From Clostridium sp. Marseille-P2415 (GTDB lineage Bacteria; Bacillota; Clostridia; Lachnospirales; Lachnospiraceae): a stretch of 51,426 nt of DNA. The stretch is from NCBI RefSeq assembly GCF_900155545.1, contig NZ_LT732526.1, positions 172,066-223,491 of the forward strand, in the 5' to 3' direction. A model generated the notes under the pieces. It saw nothing but the letters and a program-made list of their open reading frames with translations, was not told where the DNA came from and made no database searches. Of this stretch, positions 33,801 through 44,700 are shown in pieces. The translations under genes were made by a program, and so were the position numbers. Numbering within the stretch: position 1 is the stretch's first letter; each line of letters opens with the position of its first letter.

Positions 33801-34297
33801 AAGAACCTGTCCAGGTTGTAAATGGAGCCTTCCATGTTGAGAAAATCGTAAAGGAAGGAGAAAATACCTTCCAGGTAAAAGCCTATGATCTGGCGGGTAA
33901 TACTACGGAGAAGACGGTCACCGTAACGGTGAAACAGGGATTGCCGGCAATCACGGATTTAAACCCAGTAGAGGATGTTACACTGACAGCCGGGGAATTG
34001 CTGACGGTAAGCTTTCGAAGCGAACCGGGCGGAAAGGGAGCGTTCCGGGTTGTCCTGCCATACAGGTTCCAAACCCAGTCAGATACCATGGCTGCAATGG
34101 AAGAAGTAGAGGAAGGCTATTATGTAGGTACATGGACAGCGCCGGAGGCTGTCATAAGCGGACTTGCCGTTGAAGCAGAATTTACGGATAATGCAGGAAA
34201 TAAAGCAACTGCTGTAGCGGAAGGAAAAGTTCATATAGCAGCAAAACAAAGCATCATGGATTTAAATACTTCCAAGGACGCCAGTTTATCCTATTGA
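30860..34297 (+). CDS. bpr: Secreted subtilisin-like serine protease, bacillopeptidase F type
   Basis: An 1145-residue exported peptidase of family S8. A signal peptide (cut after FNALA, about residue 31) and a propeptide of about 150 residues precede the catalytic domain, with the triad at about D220 (GTIDTG), H269 (HGTHVLGT) and S440 (GTSMAAP). The catalytic domain closely follows Bacillus bacillopeptidase F, including NNSWGGGSGLDEW and APGVNIRSSVPGG. Two carboxypeptidase-regulatory-like modules (about 495-690), a putative beta-sandwich and Ig-like modules with NTFQVKAYDLAGN follow. No cell-wall anchor is visible. ATG 30860 has AGGAAAGGA upstream; the GTG at 30839 is unsupported. Confidence 0.92.
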   Translation: MNKRKSGKILLSVLLLIIMSFNTAFNALAENNQSIPFSTAKGVQRTEAKNKIESNFIDSLSDGDYAEAIVYLKNQVDSMKVAKEAESRLYKAFTPYQSKLEVRKEVIDALKDNAEDTQPRLLKYLTQEEDKGSIAEYKPYYIINAVYVKARKDVIETISYMNEVEKIYENKLVKLEKPSISSETIQANKDGVEWNIERIRADEAWGLGVDGTGVVVGTIDTGATWKHSALKLKWRGYNPKNPNNPNPSGNWFDPVNGSTLPVDDSRVPHGTHVLGTILGQEPDGRNKVGAAPGATWIAAKAFTAEGGYDDDILSAAEWMLAPGGDPAAAPDIINNSWGGGSGLDEWFRPMVTSWKAAGIIPVFSSGNQTDGAAPRASVSAPANYPESFAVGATDKNNKRGDFSQRGPGPYNNLKPDVSAPGVNIRSSVPGGYESGWDGTSMAAPAVTGSMALILSANNSLKVEEVEALLKDTAVPVEDSDDSGHPNNGYGYGIIDAFEAVSKVAGGTGTIEGKVLAKGEDSENPVILHDQETSVITGLPVDAVVTVLETGRSVRTNPVDGKFTLKHAVNEGDTTWTVRAEAYGYDPVETKVHLEENQTINKNLVLEEKPKGTITGTVLDRYSKAPAAHAVIRIKEDSRIPEVTADENGSFVIPDVYEGDYTLKVIADGFESGEAGVTVEGNKTTELQIPLKRFVGYEEEIVYDDGTGENALVLNSAGSGLAIRVTPAQFGKVKGANVFFWGSDWPVPGGNTIGITLYDTDENGKPVKLNAEPKNVTVERGQWNYIDLSGFEFSTDRDFFIATCQTAAGTSSPGTGIDESSTYDDRSYLYSGDTFTPLKEKDTKGGLMIRARMEYSADTPEITNLKEVNYINKDSVSVEGKVKAEGKVLLYANGVKVGEADTENKTFHKEIPLTEEKSVITASAILNEKETEQSPGKTVILDKTAPEVTITQPADGLKTKENVIDITGTAADTYFDRLEINEEPVQVVNGAFHVEKIVKEGENTFQVKAYDLAGNTTEKTVTVTVKQGLPAITDLNPVEDVTLTAGELLTVSFRSEPGGKGAFRVVLPYRFQTQSDTMAAMEEVEEGYYVGTWTAPEAVISGLAVEAEFTDNAGNKATAVAEGKVHIAAKQSIMDLNTSKDASLSY

Positions 34298-34368
34298 TCC
34301 GATAGAAACAAAAGAGATGATTTCCAAAGGAAAATATAGTATAATCAAATAAAAAAGGGAGCGTAACG

Positions 34369-34776
34369 ATGGAAGATTTCAATTCGAAAGAGCTTTGCCC
34401 CATTGCCCTGGATGCGGTGGTACTGGAGTGTAAGGATGTTGCCGTCCTGTCTGATTTTTATATCCGGCTTTTGGGCTGGGAGAAGCATTATGGGGAAGAT
34501 GGTGAGTGGGCGGATATTATTTCACCGTCTGGCGGTGTGAAAATTGCATTCCAGAAAAATGAGGCTTATGTTCCTCCGGTATGGCCGGACGAGCCGGGAG
34601 CACAGCAGCAGATGGTTCATCTGGATTTTACGGTGAACGGCAAGGAGCAGATGGGGCTTGCTGTGCAAAAGGCTATTTCCTGCGGAGCGGTGAAAGCCAG
34701 TGTACAATATGATTCCGAAAAATGGACCACCATGCTTGATCCGGCAGGACATCCCTTCTGCTTTGTCATTTGGTAA
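34369..34776 (+). CDS. VOC (glyoxalase-like) family protein
   Basis: A 135-residue protein with two beta-alpha-beta-beta-beta modules in the form of the glyoxalase-like group: LDAVVLECKDVAVLSDFYIR at the start, WTTMLDPAGHPFCFV at the end. Probably binds or modifies a small molecule; substrate unknown. GGGAGCG precedes the ATG. It is convergent with the DUF1232 gene. Confidence 0.85.
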   Translation: MEDFNSKELCPIALDAVVLECKDVAVLSDFYIRLLGWEKHYGEDGEWADIISPSGGVKIAFQKNEAYVPPVWPDEPGAQQQMVHLDFTVNGKEQMGLAVQKAISCGAVKASVQYDSEKWTTMLDPAGHPFCFVIW

Positions 34777-34810
34777 TAAGCAAAATCGTATCTGGGGAAT
34801 ATAACAATTC

Positions 34811-34845
34811 AGCCGGACAGGTATTCTAACTTGTCCGGCTTAGTC
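34811..34845. terminator. Hairpin between convergent VOC and DUF1232 genes
   Basis: AGCCGGACA and TGTCCGGCT make a 9-bp perfect stem around a 12-base loop. T tracts are weak on both sides, so termination is inferred from its place. Confidence 0.6.
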
Positions 34846-34848
34846 AGC

Positions 34849-35217
34849 TTAAAGCCATATTGCCTTAACAATTAGAAATGCTATCAGCATCCATACCGCT
34901 ATGATTGGCAAGGCATAATACCACTTCTTAGGCTTTCCGGCTGTCCAAATTTCCTCAGCTTCCTTACGGCACACAACAAAGACATCTGGCGGTATCAGCC
35001 GCAAGGCGAGAGTAATCAACGCGGGTAATATAATAATATCGTCCAGATAACCGAGCACGGGAATAAAATCGGGAATCAAGTCAATGGGAGAAAGGGCATA
35101 TATAACTGTCAGTCCGGCAATTATCTTAGCAATAACCGGTGTTTCTTTCTTTTTCATAGCTATAAATACTGCAGGAATGTCTGTTTTAAGCTTCTTAGCT
35201 CGCTCCTTTAGGTTCAT
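34849..35217 (-). CDS. DUF1232 (YkvA) family membrane protein
   Basis: A 122-residue protein with the DUF1232 core VIYALSPIDLIPDFIPVLGY plus LDDIIILPALITLAL and a C-terminal hydrophobic helix (ALPIIAVWMLIAFLIVKAIW). The family is common and of unknown function. It starts two bases after the stop of the broken TSUP gene, with GGAGG in that gene's last codons, so it was co-transcribed with the permease. Confidence 0.85.
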   Translation of the reverse strand: MNLKERAKKLKTDIPAVFIAMKKKETPVIAKIIAGLTVIYALSPIDLIPDFIPVLGYLDDIIILPALITLALRLIPPDVFVVCRKEAEEIWTAGKPKKWYYALPIIAVWMLIAFLIVKAIWL

Positions 35218-35219
35218 TG

Positions 35220-35632
35220 TTATCCTCCAACGATCAGCATGTATGCTCCAACAACACAGAGTAAAATGGCGATATATATAACGGAATCTTTTTTATTGTT
35301 TTAAACAGTACGAGGACGATTAACACGCCTCCAATACAACGGCTAACAATATCCTTCGGCAATACAGAGAAGCCAAACGCACCCAGTGCGGCCAATGGAA
35401 GAGCAGTGGCGCAAAACAATCCTGCTGATTTCCAGTCGATTTGCTTTAAACCAAATGCCATTCTTGATATGTTTCCAATTAATTGGGCGATCGTCAGCAC
35501 AGGCACAGCGGCCTCTGCACCAACACAGGCGGTTACCACTGGCAGAAGTAAGAGGGCTCCGCCGAAGCCGGCTGCACCTGAAATAAAAGCTGCAATAAAA
35601 CTGGTAAGTATTAAAATAAAATATATCCACAT
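35220..35632 (-). pseudogene. TSUP (TauE/SafE) family anion permease with internal deletion and frameshift
   Basis: The first 110 residues are a normal half permease: FIAAFISGAAGFGGALLLLP, then LTIAQLIGNISRMAFG. After FKTIKKIPL the family's C-terminal ending (AILLCVVGAYMLIVGG, then TAA at 35220) appears, but one frame over; the first frame runs to a stop at 35234. About 100 residues between are missing. Intact members have about 250 residues and eight helices and export sulfite, sulfoacetate or similar anions. Confidence 0.72.
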
Positions 35633-35909
35633 AAAACATCTTCCTCATTGTATAGAAGGGCTGTTCTGTTTATAGATTCCTTGACTGAATTATCCATAAA
35701 AGCTCCTTTGTAATGCTCATTATATTATAGGAAGAAAGCTTTTTGATTGTCAAGCGATAATGTACCCTTTGTGGACTTGCATAAGGTGAGGCAGTTTGAA
35801 ATTTTATGGCTTACCCTGTCAGATTACTAAAAAATCTATGAAATGGATTTACTTTTCATCATATACCGTCATATATTATAATATGTAATTTTAAGATAGG
35901 AGCAAAGAA

Positions 35910-36308
35910 TTGATAAATAAATGTATAACGACCCCCCGATTTCGTCCCGGAACAAATGCAATCTCCCTCGTAAATCACCCACCTGAAATTAAACCGGGTG
36001 ATTTAGTTAAAATAGTTAAGGCATGGGATGGAATTTTATGTGCTGTTCAGCTTCCGGATGGCATGATACATCGGTGGTTTGCCTCGTTTGAGCTGAGTTC
36101 CGAGAATAATTACCCAGATTGCCCTCTTGCACCGGGAATATTTGTTACAGTCATAAATACGGAAGGACATGGCAACCCTCCGCATGTTGAAGTTGGAACA
36201 GCGGTTAAAATTGTAAGATGTTTTCCAACTACATTTTTTGATGTAATACTTAGCAATGGAGAATATCATAGATGGTTGGCTGGTTTTGAATTGGCAAACC
36301 CAATATAA
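35910..36308 (+). CDS. Tandem SH3-like repeat protein, unknown function
   Basis: A 132-residue cytoplasmic protein starting at TTG with AGGAG seven bases upstream. It is made of two copies of a module of about 50 residues: GDLVKIVKAWDGILCAVQLP followed by DGMIHRWFASFEL, and GTAVKIVRCFPTTFFDVILS followed by NGEYHRWLAGFEL. The shared pattern G-x-x-VKIV...xV.L.(D/N)G.xHRW.A.FEL resembles a small SH3/KOW-like barrel. The N-terminus of 30 residues precedes them. I know no named function. A strong terminator follows, so it is a single-gene unit. Confidence 0.7.
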   Translation: MINKCITTPRFRPGTNAISLVNHPPEIKPGDLVKIVKAWDGILCAVQLPDGMIHRWFASFELSSENNYPDCPLAPGIFVTVINTEGHGNPPHVEVGTAVKIVRCFPTTFFDVILSNGEYHRWLAGFELANPI

Positions 36309-36344
36309 ATACATTTTGTATTTATTTATATATATTTATGCAGT

Positions 36345-36380
36345 AAAACCGGGTAGATATTTTTACCCGGTTTTGTATAT
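36345..36380 (+). terminator. Terminator after the tandem-repeat protein
   Basis: AAAACCGGGTA and TACCCGGTTTT form an 11-bp perfect stem with an 8-base loop, followed by GTATATAATT. It lies 37 bases past the stop. Confidence 0.85.
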
Positions 36381-36732
36381 AATTGATTTATTTTTCTCCT
36401 GTCATGCTGCACTCATCGTAACAGATAGGGTTCCTTATTTATTATTAACCTCCATGAGATAATGGCCTGCTTTCATAAACGTTGCATTAATTCTTTGTGA
36501 AGACTATAATATAAATGAAAAATACTTCGAATAAAATGTCAGAAAATGTAAATAATACACTTATGTGGGTTTGGATAATAAAAGTATTGTGAGCTGGACA
36601 GCCTCCGGTAATTGGATCAGAATGTATAAATATACAGAAATATTAAGAATAGTGATGAATGATTTGATTGAAACCGGATGAAGAAAATAATACATAATAA
36701 AATATTAATAAATCTACAATAAGGGGATTTTT
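36381..36732. other. Intergenic stretch
   Basis: No gene is visible. A start-less frame at 36562-36681 (+) encodes YVGLDNKSIVSWTASGNWIR and ends at TGA; it may be the tail of a lost gene but I do not recognise it. Confidence 0.35.
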
Positions 36733-38040
36733 ATGGATTATAGGAATTTTATTTTAGAAAGGAAAGCAATTCAGCTGAAAAACGGTAACTTAATACCGGA
36801 AATTAACTTTGATAATGCTTCTACAACACCGGTTTTTAATACAGTTATGGATAAAATTAATGATTTCATGCATATATATTGCTGCATCGATGGAGGCCAA
36901 AGCCAGAGGGAAAAAGATGCTATGCACCTTTTTGAAGAAGCAAGAACCGGTATATTAAACTTTGTAAAAGGTGATAAAAATAAGGATGTAGTCATATTTA
37001 TGAAAAATGCTACAGAAGCTATCAATAAGCTTTCATACCGTTTACTGGAACCGGAAAGAAAGGATGTTGTTCTGACAACGGAAATGGAACATTATTCCAA
37101 TATCCTTCCATGGAGAGAAAAATATACTGTCGATTATATCGCGGTTGATAATCAAGGCAAATTATCATTAGAAGATTTGGAAACAAAGCTTTTAAAATAT
37201 AACGGTGCTGTTAAGCTGGTAACGGTTTGTGGAGTTTCAAATATAACAGGGTATATTAATCCGATATACAAGATAGCGGAAATAGCTCATAAATATAAGG
37301 CTCAGATACATGTAGATGGAGCACAGTATATACCGCATCTGCCTGTTGATATGAAACCGTCGGATTCTGCGCAGCATATTGACTATTTTACTTTTTCATC
37401 CCATAAAATGTACGCACCTTTCGGAGCAGGGATACTTATTGGCCCCAGAGCGCTGTTTGAAAAAGGAATACCGGAGTATACGGGTGACAGGGCAGTTAAA
37501 TATATGTCATTTGATTCAGTTATATGGGCAGACCCCCCTCTTAAGGAAGAAGCCGGGACTCCTAATATAATCGGAGTGATAGCTCTGGCAGAAGCAATAA
37601 AAACATTAACGGAATTGGGAATGGAAAATGTACAGAAGTACGAAAGCGAACTGCTGCAGTATGCGCTGCAAAGATTAAGACAGATACAGGATTTACACTT
37701 ATATATTGATTCTGCGGCTTTTGGTATCGGGATAATTCCTTTCAACTTTAAAGGTATTCCGCATTATATTCTATCAAGGATTCTTGCGGATGAAGCAGGC
37801 ATTATCACCCGTAATGGTGAAATGAATGCAACTGTCTATGTCAACAAACTTCTTACCGCTTATCCTGATGCAACACAGAATTATATTGCAGGTATTACAT
37901 CGCCATCTCCAGGAGTGGTACGGACAAGTTTTGCATTATATAATACAAAGGAGGAAATTGATGTTTTTATCGGTTTACTTCTAAAAATATCAAAAGATAA
38001 AAAGTTATATGTTGAAAAGTACAAAAGCAGCCAAAATTAA
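36733..38040 (+). CDS. Class V aminotransferase, cysteine desulfurase-like
   Basis: A 435-residue PLP enzyme of the NifS/SufS fold. The PLP lysine is K225 in FSSHKMYAPFGAG, and HVDGAQYIPHLPVDM provides the Asp-His pair. INFDNASTTPVF at the start and ATEAINKLSYRL are the cofactor-phosphate region. It may release sulfur from cysteine or act on another small molecule; no SufU/NifU or thiI neighbour is present to confirm a sulfur role. The ribosome site is AAGGGG. It stands between a long gap and a flavodoxin gene. Confidence 0.87.
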   Translation: MDYRNFILERKAIQLKNGNLIPEINFDNASTTPVFNTVMDKINDFMHIYCCIDGGQSQREKDAMHLFEEARTGILNFVKGDKNKDVVIFMKNATEAINKLSYRLLEPERKDVVLTTEMEHYSNILPWREKYTVDYIAVDNQGKLSLEDLETKLLKYNGAVKLVTVCGVSNITGYINPIYKIAEIAHKYKAQIHVDGAQYIPHLPVDMKPSDSAQHIDYFTFSSHKMYAPFGAGILIGPRALFEKGIPEYTGDRAVKYMSFDSVIWADPPLKEEAGTPNIIGVIALAEAIKTLTELGMENVQKYESELLQYALQRLRQIQDLHLYIDSAAFGIGIIPFNFKGIPHYILSRILADEAGIITRNGEMNATVYVNKLLTAYPDATQNYIAGITSPSPGVVRTSFALYNTKEEIDVFIGLLLKISKDKKLYVEKYKSSQN

Positions 38041-38089
38041 TTTTCTAAAACTCAAACCATAAATTTATAGTAACAGGAGGATTGAATGG

Positions 38090-38506
38090 ATGAAAACACT
38101 TGTAATTTATTACTCTTATACCGGCAACACGAAAAAAATAGCGGAGCAGACAGCGAAAAAAGAGAATGCTGATATCTGTGAGGTCGTGGAAAAGAACAGA
38201 CCCGGAACTGTAAAAGCATTCACGGCCGGAAGCTTTCATGCAATGCGAGGCATGAAAAGCGAAGTGGAACCCATCACTGCCGACCTGTCTTCTTATGACA
38301 GGCTCATTGTCATGGCGCCGGTGTGGGCAGGCAATCCCGCACCTGCGATGAATAATGTATTCGACGCCCTTCCTTCCGGTAAAGAGGTGGAAGTCATCAT
38401 GGTGTCCGCCAGCGGGAAAAGCAGTTGTAAAGACAGGCTGGAACAGCTGATAGGGAGCAGAGGGAGCAGGCTTTCCGGTTTTACGGATTTATCATCCAAG
38501 CAGTGA
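38090..38506 (+). CDS. Flavodoxin
   Basis: A 138-residue FMN protein for low-potential electron transfer. The phosphate loop YYSYTGNTKKIAE is at residues about 7-19, and APVWAGNPAPAMNNVFD contains the FMN ring-binding loop. The C-terminal part is slightly short compared with about 150-160 in many members, but nothing essential seems lost. AGGAGG precedes the ATG, 49 bases after the aminotransferase. Confidence 0.87.
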   Translation: MKTLVIYYSYTGNTKKIAEQTAKKENADICEVVEKNRPGTVKAFTAGSFHAMRGMKSEVEPITADLSSYDRLIVMAPVWAGNPAPAMNNVFDALPSGKEVEVIMVSASGKSSCKDRLEQLIGSRGSRLSGFTDLSSKQ

Positions 38507-38799
38507 ACACTATTTTCTTCTTAATATTAAGGAATAATCATATTGAAATTCCCCATTCATCAAATCCAACAGCAGAAAAACCTGGTTCTATGATTGCAGC
38601 TCTTGACTATGATAAAAAAACTCAATAGTTTACATCACTGAATTCGTATAAATTTTATAAATCTGACAGGAAATTAATAAAAAACATAAAAAATGCTACA
38701 ATATAATATTGTGCTATTTTTTTATGGAAAAACAGACAAACTATCTGTGAGAGGATGACATCATGTCTGAAGGATTTCTTAAATAAGGAGGAGCTTCAA
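38507..38799. other. Upstream region of the glucan synthase, with palindrome and possible leader codons
   Basis: A fragment at 38540-38628 (+) ending at TAG encodes IEIPHSSNPTAEKPGSMIAA and is probably debris. ACAATAT-A-ATATTGT (38698-38712) is a perfect dyad followed by a T tract. At 38763 an 8-codon frame (MSEGFLK then TAA) has its own GAGAGG site and its stop overlaps the AAGGAGG of the main gene. Confidence 0.45.
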
Positions 38800-41700
38800 T
38801 TGCTGATCTTGTTGGAAGGAATTAATTTTTATATAAATTCACCGTTTCTGCTGGGTATTTTATTGATGCTGATTGCATTGGCCTATTTTGTTCTATTAAT
38901 GCTGTATTACAGGTTTAACCATTTTGGTAAGAAAGTGCATTTTCCGGTCTGTTCCCCGGGAGAAGGAGTTAATCCGGGTCCCAGTGAATGGGAGAAGCAG
39001 ATGCTTGACCTGGCAGAGAGCCACAGCCGGGTCAGCTTAAACGGATACAGCTTTGTTCTTAACGATTATAATCAGGCCGCCTATAAAAAACTGAATAAAA
39101 TCAGAGACACCATCTCTGCCTTGTCCACCGATATCATTTCCCTGATTCCGGCAGCGCGCTGGCTTTTTGACAATTTCCAGATGCTGTACCGGGAAATTAA
39201 AAAAGTGCGCACCTCGGGAACGAGCTATGCCGTATTGCCGATCCTGAAGGGAAAGGAATACCGCAACTTTCCCCGTATTTATGTTGTGGCTAAGAGGATG
39301 GTGGCTCTTTCCGGCGGGCACTTAAATGAAGAAAATATTTCCGTGATGTTAACGGCTTATCAGAAGAAGGTACCGCTTACGGACAAGGAAATCTGGGTTT
39401 TGCCGGAAATGCTGGGCTTTTGCCTTCTTGAGGAAATCATTGTAATTGCGGATGAAGTTCTTCATATGATTGATGTAAAGTCAAAGGCAGTAAAATTTCT
39501 CCGGAAAAAGCTGGAAGGGAAACAGGGGCCGGCCGATATATCAGCACTGCTTTGCGGAATGGAGGATAACTTAAAGCTTAACTACTCGTTCCATGCCCAT
39601 GTAATATATCTGCTGAAAAATATGTCCTTTGATGAGGCCTCCATTCAAAGATACCTGGAATATCATTTTGCTTCCCTGGAAAAACAGGTGAAGACCTCAG
39701 GCATCTTCATGGAGGAAGGAAAGATTGAATCATTTCTTGAGACAAATATCCGGACTTTAATCGTCAGCCTGAGGGATATCAATGAGGTGGACGAGGAAAA
39801 ATTCTTTGAGGAATATTCCTGTCTGGAGCAGATTTTGTCACAGGATCCGGCCGGAGTCTATTCAAAGATGGATTTGGAAGCCAGGGGCATATACCGTGAG
39901 GTCATCGTTAAATTATCGCTCCGTTACCGGCTGATGGAGGAAAAGATAGCGAAGGACTGTCTGGAACTGGCGATGAAAGGAAGGGAGGATCTGCATTGTT
40001 CTCATCATGTGGGAGCCTATCTTTTGGGTAAGGGTTATCCGATTCTGAAAGCAAAGGCATTAGGGAAACCGATCCCCCAAAGCATTAAGAAAAAGAGAAA
40101 TGTAAAAGGTTTCCTTTATTTCCTTTCCCTGTTCCTTTTTATTCCGGTACTGAGCGCCTGCCTGCTCTATACATTCCGAACCCTTGGCGGCGTCCAGGAT
40201 ACCTGCCGGCTTGTAATTTCCCTGCTGGCGGCAATGCCGATGCTGATCGGTATTTCCATGGAGATTACAAATTTTATATTTACCAGAAGAATTATGGTTA
40301 AGAAGATTCCTTCCTTAAACTATCTGGAGGAAATACCGGAGGAAGCAAGAACCTTTGTGGTCATGCCGGTTATCGTCTCCTCGAAGGAACAGGGCCTGGA
40401 GTATCTGGACCGTCTTCAAAAGCATTATCTGGCAAACCGGCAGCCGAACCTTTTCTTTGCATTGCTGCTTGATTTCGACGATTCCGCGGACCAGTTCACG
40501 CCGAAGGACGAGGTGATTGAAAGCGCACTTGCCGCACGCATGAAGGAGCTCAATGAGCTCTATCCGTCGGAGCACCAGCGCTTTTCCATGTTCTTCCGCT
40601 TCCGCAAATGGAATAAGGCGGAGAACTGTTATATGGGCTGGGAGCGCAAGAGAGGAAAGCTGGAAGAGTTTAATGATCTTTTAAATGGGACAGGAAAGGA
40701 GAATACCACCTTTTCCTCCATTTATTGTGATGAAGAGCTTCTTACCACCTTCCGGTATGTGATTACTCTGGATGCGGATACAAATCTGATCCGTGATAAT
40801 GCTGCGAAACTGGTCGGACTGATTGATCATCCATTAAATAAACCGATTCTGGATCCTGCAGGCCAAAAGGTGAAGGAGGGCTATGTCATCATACAGCCCT
40901 CGGTAAGAAATCACATCGTAGATAAGAGCGGCAGCAGGTTTACGAAAATCTTCGGAGGAGAATCAGGCCTTGCCCATTACGGAACCGTAATATCAGATAT
41001 TTACCAGGATATTTTTGGCGAAGGTATCTATATCGGGAAGGGTATCTATGATATAAAAGCCTTTCACAAGGTGCTTCATAATAAGGTACCGGAAAACCGG
41101 ATTCTCAGCCACGACCTTTTTGAGAGCTGCTATGCACGAACGGCTTTTTCCAGCACAGCCAAGATCATGGATAATTTTCCAAACAGCGTTTTATCCTTTA
41201 CCAAAAGGGAACACCGATGGCTGCGCGGGGACTGGCAGCTGCTGCCCTGGCTGTTTATGAAGAAGACCCTGGACGGGAGAAGCCTATGCACATTGTCAAA
41301 ATGGAAAATCTTTGACAACTTAAGACGAAGCCTGGTTCCTCTGAGTAAGACTCTGTTTGTTTTGTTTAATTTTGCATGGATGCCAAAAGCATATTACCTT
41401 TGGTTACCCTTTGTTTTCTTTCATGATATATTTAACCTGGTTATTCTGTTATTTGCAGTAATTACCCAGAAATTGATCCGGCCGAAGCTTGCCCTTGTTT
41501 ATAAATGCTTCTTTAAGGAAATTGCCACGTTGTTTGAAAGAGCATTCCTGGAGTTTACAATCACTCCCTACCGTGCTTATGTGGCATCGGATGCAATTGT
41601 CAGAACCCTGTATCGGATCTTTATCAGCAAAAGAAATCTGCTCCGCTGGAACACGGCGGAAGCAGTGGATGCCTCCATTACCAACACCAGAAAAGGATAT

Positions 41701-44700
41701 TTTCTTACCATGTGGAGCTCTCTTCTTCCGGCGTTTGCCCTTGTGGTAATTTTATTTATGGGATATCCGGCCCCTGCAGGAATGATTCTGGCAGCGATCA
41801 TAATTGCTGACTGGATCTTTGCCTTTGAGATCGCATACCGGATCAGCCAGCCGGAAAAGAAGCTTCCTCTGAGGGATAAAGCACAGGACAGTGAGCTGCT
41901 TTTAGATACTGCGCGCAGAACCTGGCAGTTTTTTAAGGAGTTTTCCACGAAGGAAAATAACTGGCTCTGCCCGGATAATTACCAGATCGGGTCAGTCCCA
42001 AAAGTCAGCGAAAAAACATCGCCGACCAATATCGGTCTACAGTTTCTGGCAATTCTGTCAGCCAGGGATTTGGGGTTTGAAACTTTAAGCTCTACGGTTG
42101 AGACAACAGAAAACCTGATGGAAACGGTTCAGAAAATGCTGAAATGGGAGGGACATCTCTATAACTGGTATCATATTAAAACCCTGGAAGTGCTGGGCCC
42201 CGCCTATATATCAACCGTAGACAGCGGTAATTTCCTGGGACATTTAGTCACCCTGAAAAACGGCCTTCTGGAGCAGATCGACAAGCCGGTTTATCCGGAC
42301 AACTTTCTGTCTGAACTCAGAATCGCAGTAAATAACAGCAATAAGGAAATAAAGCTGAAAACAGGCAATCCTGCAGGAAATGAGCTCAGGACCGGATATC
42401 AAAGGATAGGGGAACTGATAGAAGATATTGCGGATGTCTGGGAAGATTTAAACGAAAGAGAGCTTAGATCTCTTACAGATTACCGCTGTACCAGGCAGTT
42501 GATGAACTTAATTGACAGTATTGTAAATGAAGCCGCGGCTCTGAAGTTGAAGGAAGAGAGCTTTTCTTCTTATCCTACGCTTCGCCGCATTGCCGCGGAG
42601 GACAATAAATTTGCGAATAGCATGATCGACCGGATCCAGGCACTCAGCAATAAAATAGACTGCATTTTAGCAAATGTTAATTTTCGATTTTTATTTAACG
42701 AAAAGAGAATGCTGTTCCATATCGGATATCATGTATCCTCCCGCATGCTGGATGACGGCTGTTATGACCTGATGGCCTCGGAATCGGCACTCACAAGCTT
42801 TCTTGCGATAGCGATGGGAGAAGTGCCGTTAAAGCACTGGTACAGGCTGGGAAGACCGTTAACCATCGTAGGGGGCAATCCATGCTTCGTATCCTGGAGC
42901 GGTACGATGTTTGAGTATCTGATGCCAAATCTTGTATTCAAAGAATATGAAGGCTCTGTCTACGCACAGACCTCCAGGGCGGCGGTACTCCAGCATATGA
43001 AGTTTGCAAAGGAGTCGGAAATACCATGGGGGATATCAGAATCCCAGTATTACCGTTTTGATTTAAACTCAAATTACCAGTATAAAGCCTTCGGTGTTCC
43101 AAAGATAAGACTCCAGCCGGTCCGTAAGAATTCCCTGGTGGTCGCTCCCTATGCAACGATGCTGGCACTGGATATCGCAGAAGCGGAATGCATGAAAAAT
43201 TTAAAGCGGCTGAAGGAATTAGGAGCCTTCGGCGATTACGGCTTCTACGAATCTGTTGATTTTAACGTACCGAATTCTGTGGAACTGACACCTTATTGCA
43301 TTGTAAAATCCTATATGGCGCATCACCAGGGGATGAATCTGGCTGCGATTAATAATTATCTGAATGAGGGTATCCTTCGGGAGAGATTTCATTCGGAGAT
43401 GATGATAAAGGCCGCAGAAGTCCTGCTGGAAGAAAAACGCCAGTCCTATTTGATTTCCATTGCCAGGCGGGGATATACAATAAAAATCGGGAAGCCCCTT
43501 TTTAAAGAAGATAGTTACAGGAACCGGCATGTCAGCAGTACAGGCATAAATCCGCCGGTTGTAAATTATCTGTCAAACAGTAAGTATTCACTGATGATAA
43601 CGACCGATGGGGACGGTTTCAGTAAATATGAGGACCGGATGCTTTACCGTTTCCGGTCGGATATTTATGCGAATACAGGTAATTATATCTATATCAAGGA
43701 TGTGAAGCAGGGGAAACTTTGGAGTGCCGCATATCATCCTACAAAAACGGAGCCGGAGGATTACCAGGTGGTATTCAGTCCGCACCAGGCGGAATTTAAA
43801 CGCAGGGACGGGGACATCTCATCACACATGATTGTCAGCCTGGATGCGGACCATAACTTTGAGATACGCAAGGTTACATTTACCAATCACGGGAATGAAG
43901 AAAAGCAGCTGGAGGTGACCAGCTACCTGGAGGTGGTGGATGATACCCATCTGGCAGAGTTAAGCCATCCTGCGTTCAATAAGCTCTTTCTGGAAAGTGA
44001 GTATCTGGAAGAGCAGGAGCTCTTCCTTGCAAAAAGACGGCGTAAGAAGGAGGATGATAATCCTTACCTTATGCACATGATAAGAACAGGAACGAAGCTA
44101 TGCAAAAAAATAGAATATGAAAATGACAGAAAACGCTTTATCGGAAGAAACAATACCCTGGAGAATCCGGATTCTGTGGTTAACAGCATCACCTTTTTCA
44201 ATAATTCGGGCTTTTGTAATGATCCGATCATGAGCCTGCGGGCACAATTTATAATAGGAGCAGGTGAAACAGCCTGCATTTCTTTCATTACCGGGGTGTG
44301 CGGCAGCAAGGAGGAAGCAATAAAAATCGCCGGGGAATTGAATATAAGCTACCGGATTGATGATATCCTGGAGAAATTCCGGCTTCAAACGAACCTGGAG
44401 TTAAAGTATCTGGAGATTACCAGAACCCAGTTAAACGCCTTTCAGGATCTGATCAGCCCGATCTTCTATCCTGCTGGTATTTACCGGGGGCCGGATGAAA
44501 ATATAAGACGCAACTTTATGAATCAGAGCTTCTTATGGAAATTCGGCGTATCCGGGGATAATCCCATCCTGCTCTTAATGGTTCGGTCTATCGAAGAGGA
44601 AAGAATCGTGAAGGATGTATTAAAGGCCTACGAATATCTGAGAGTCAACCGTGTCATGGTGGATCTGATCATCCTGATCGATTCCAAGCATGGTTATCTG

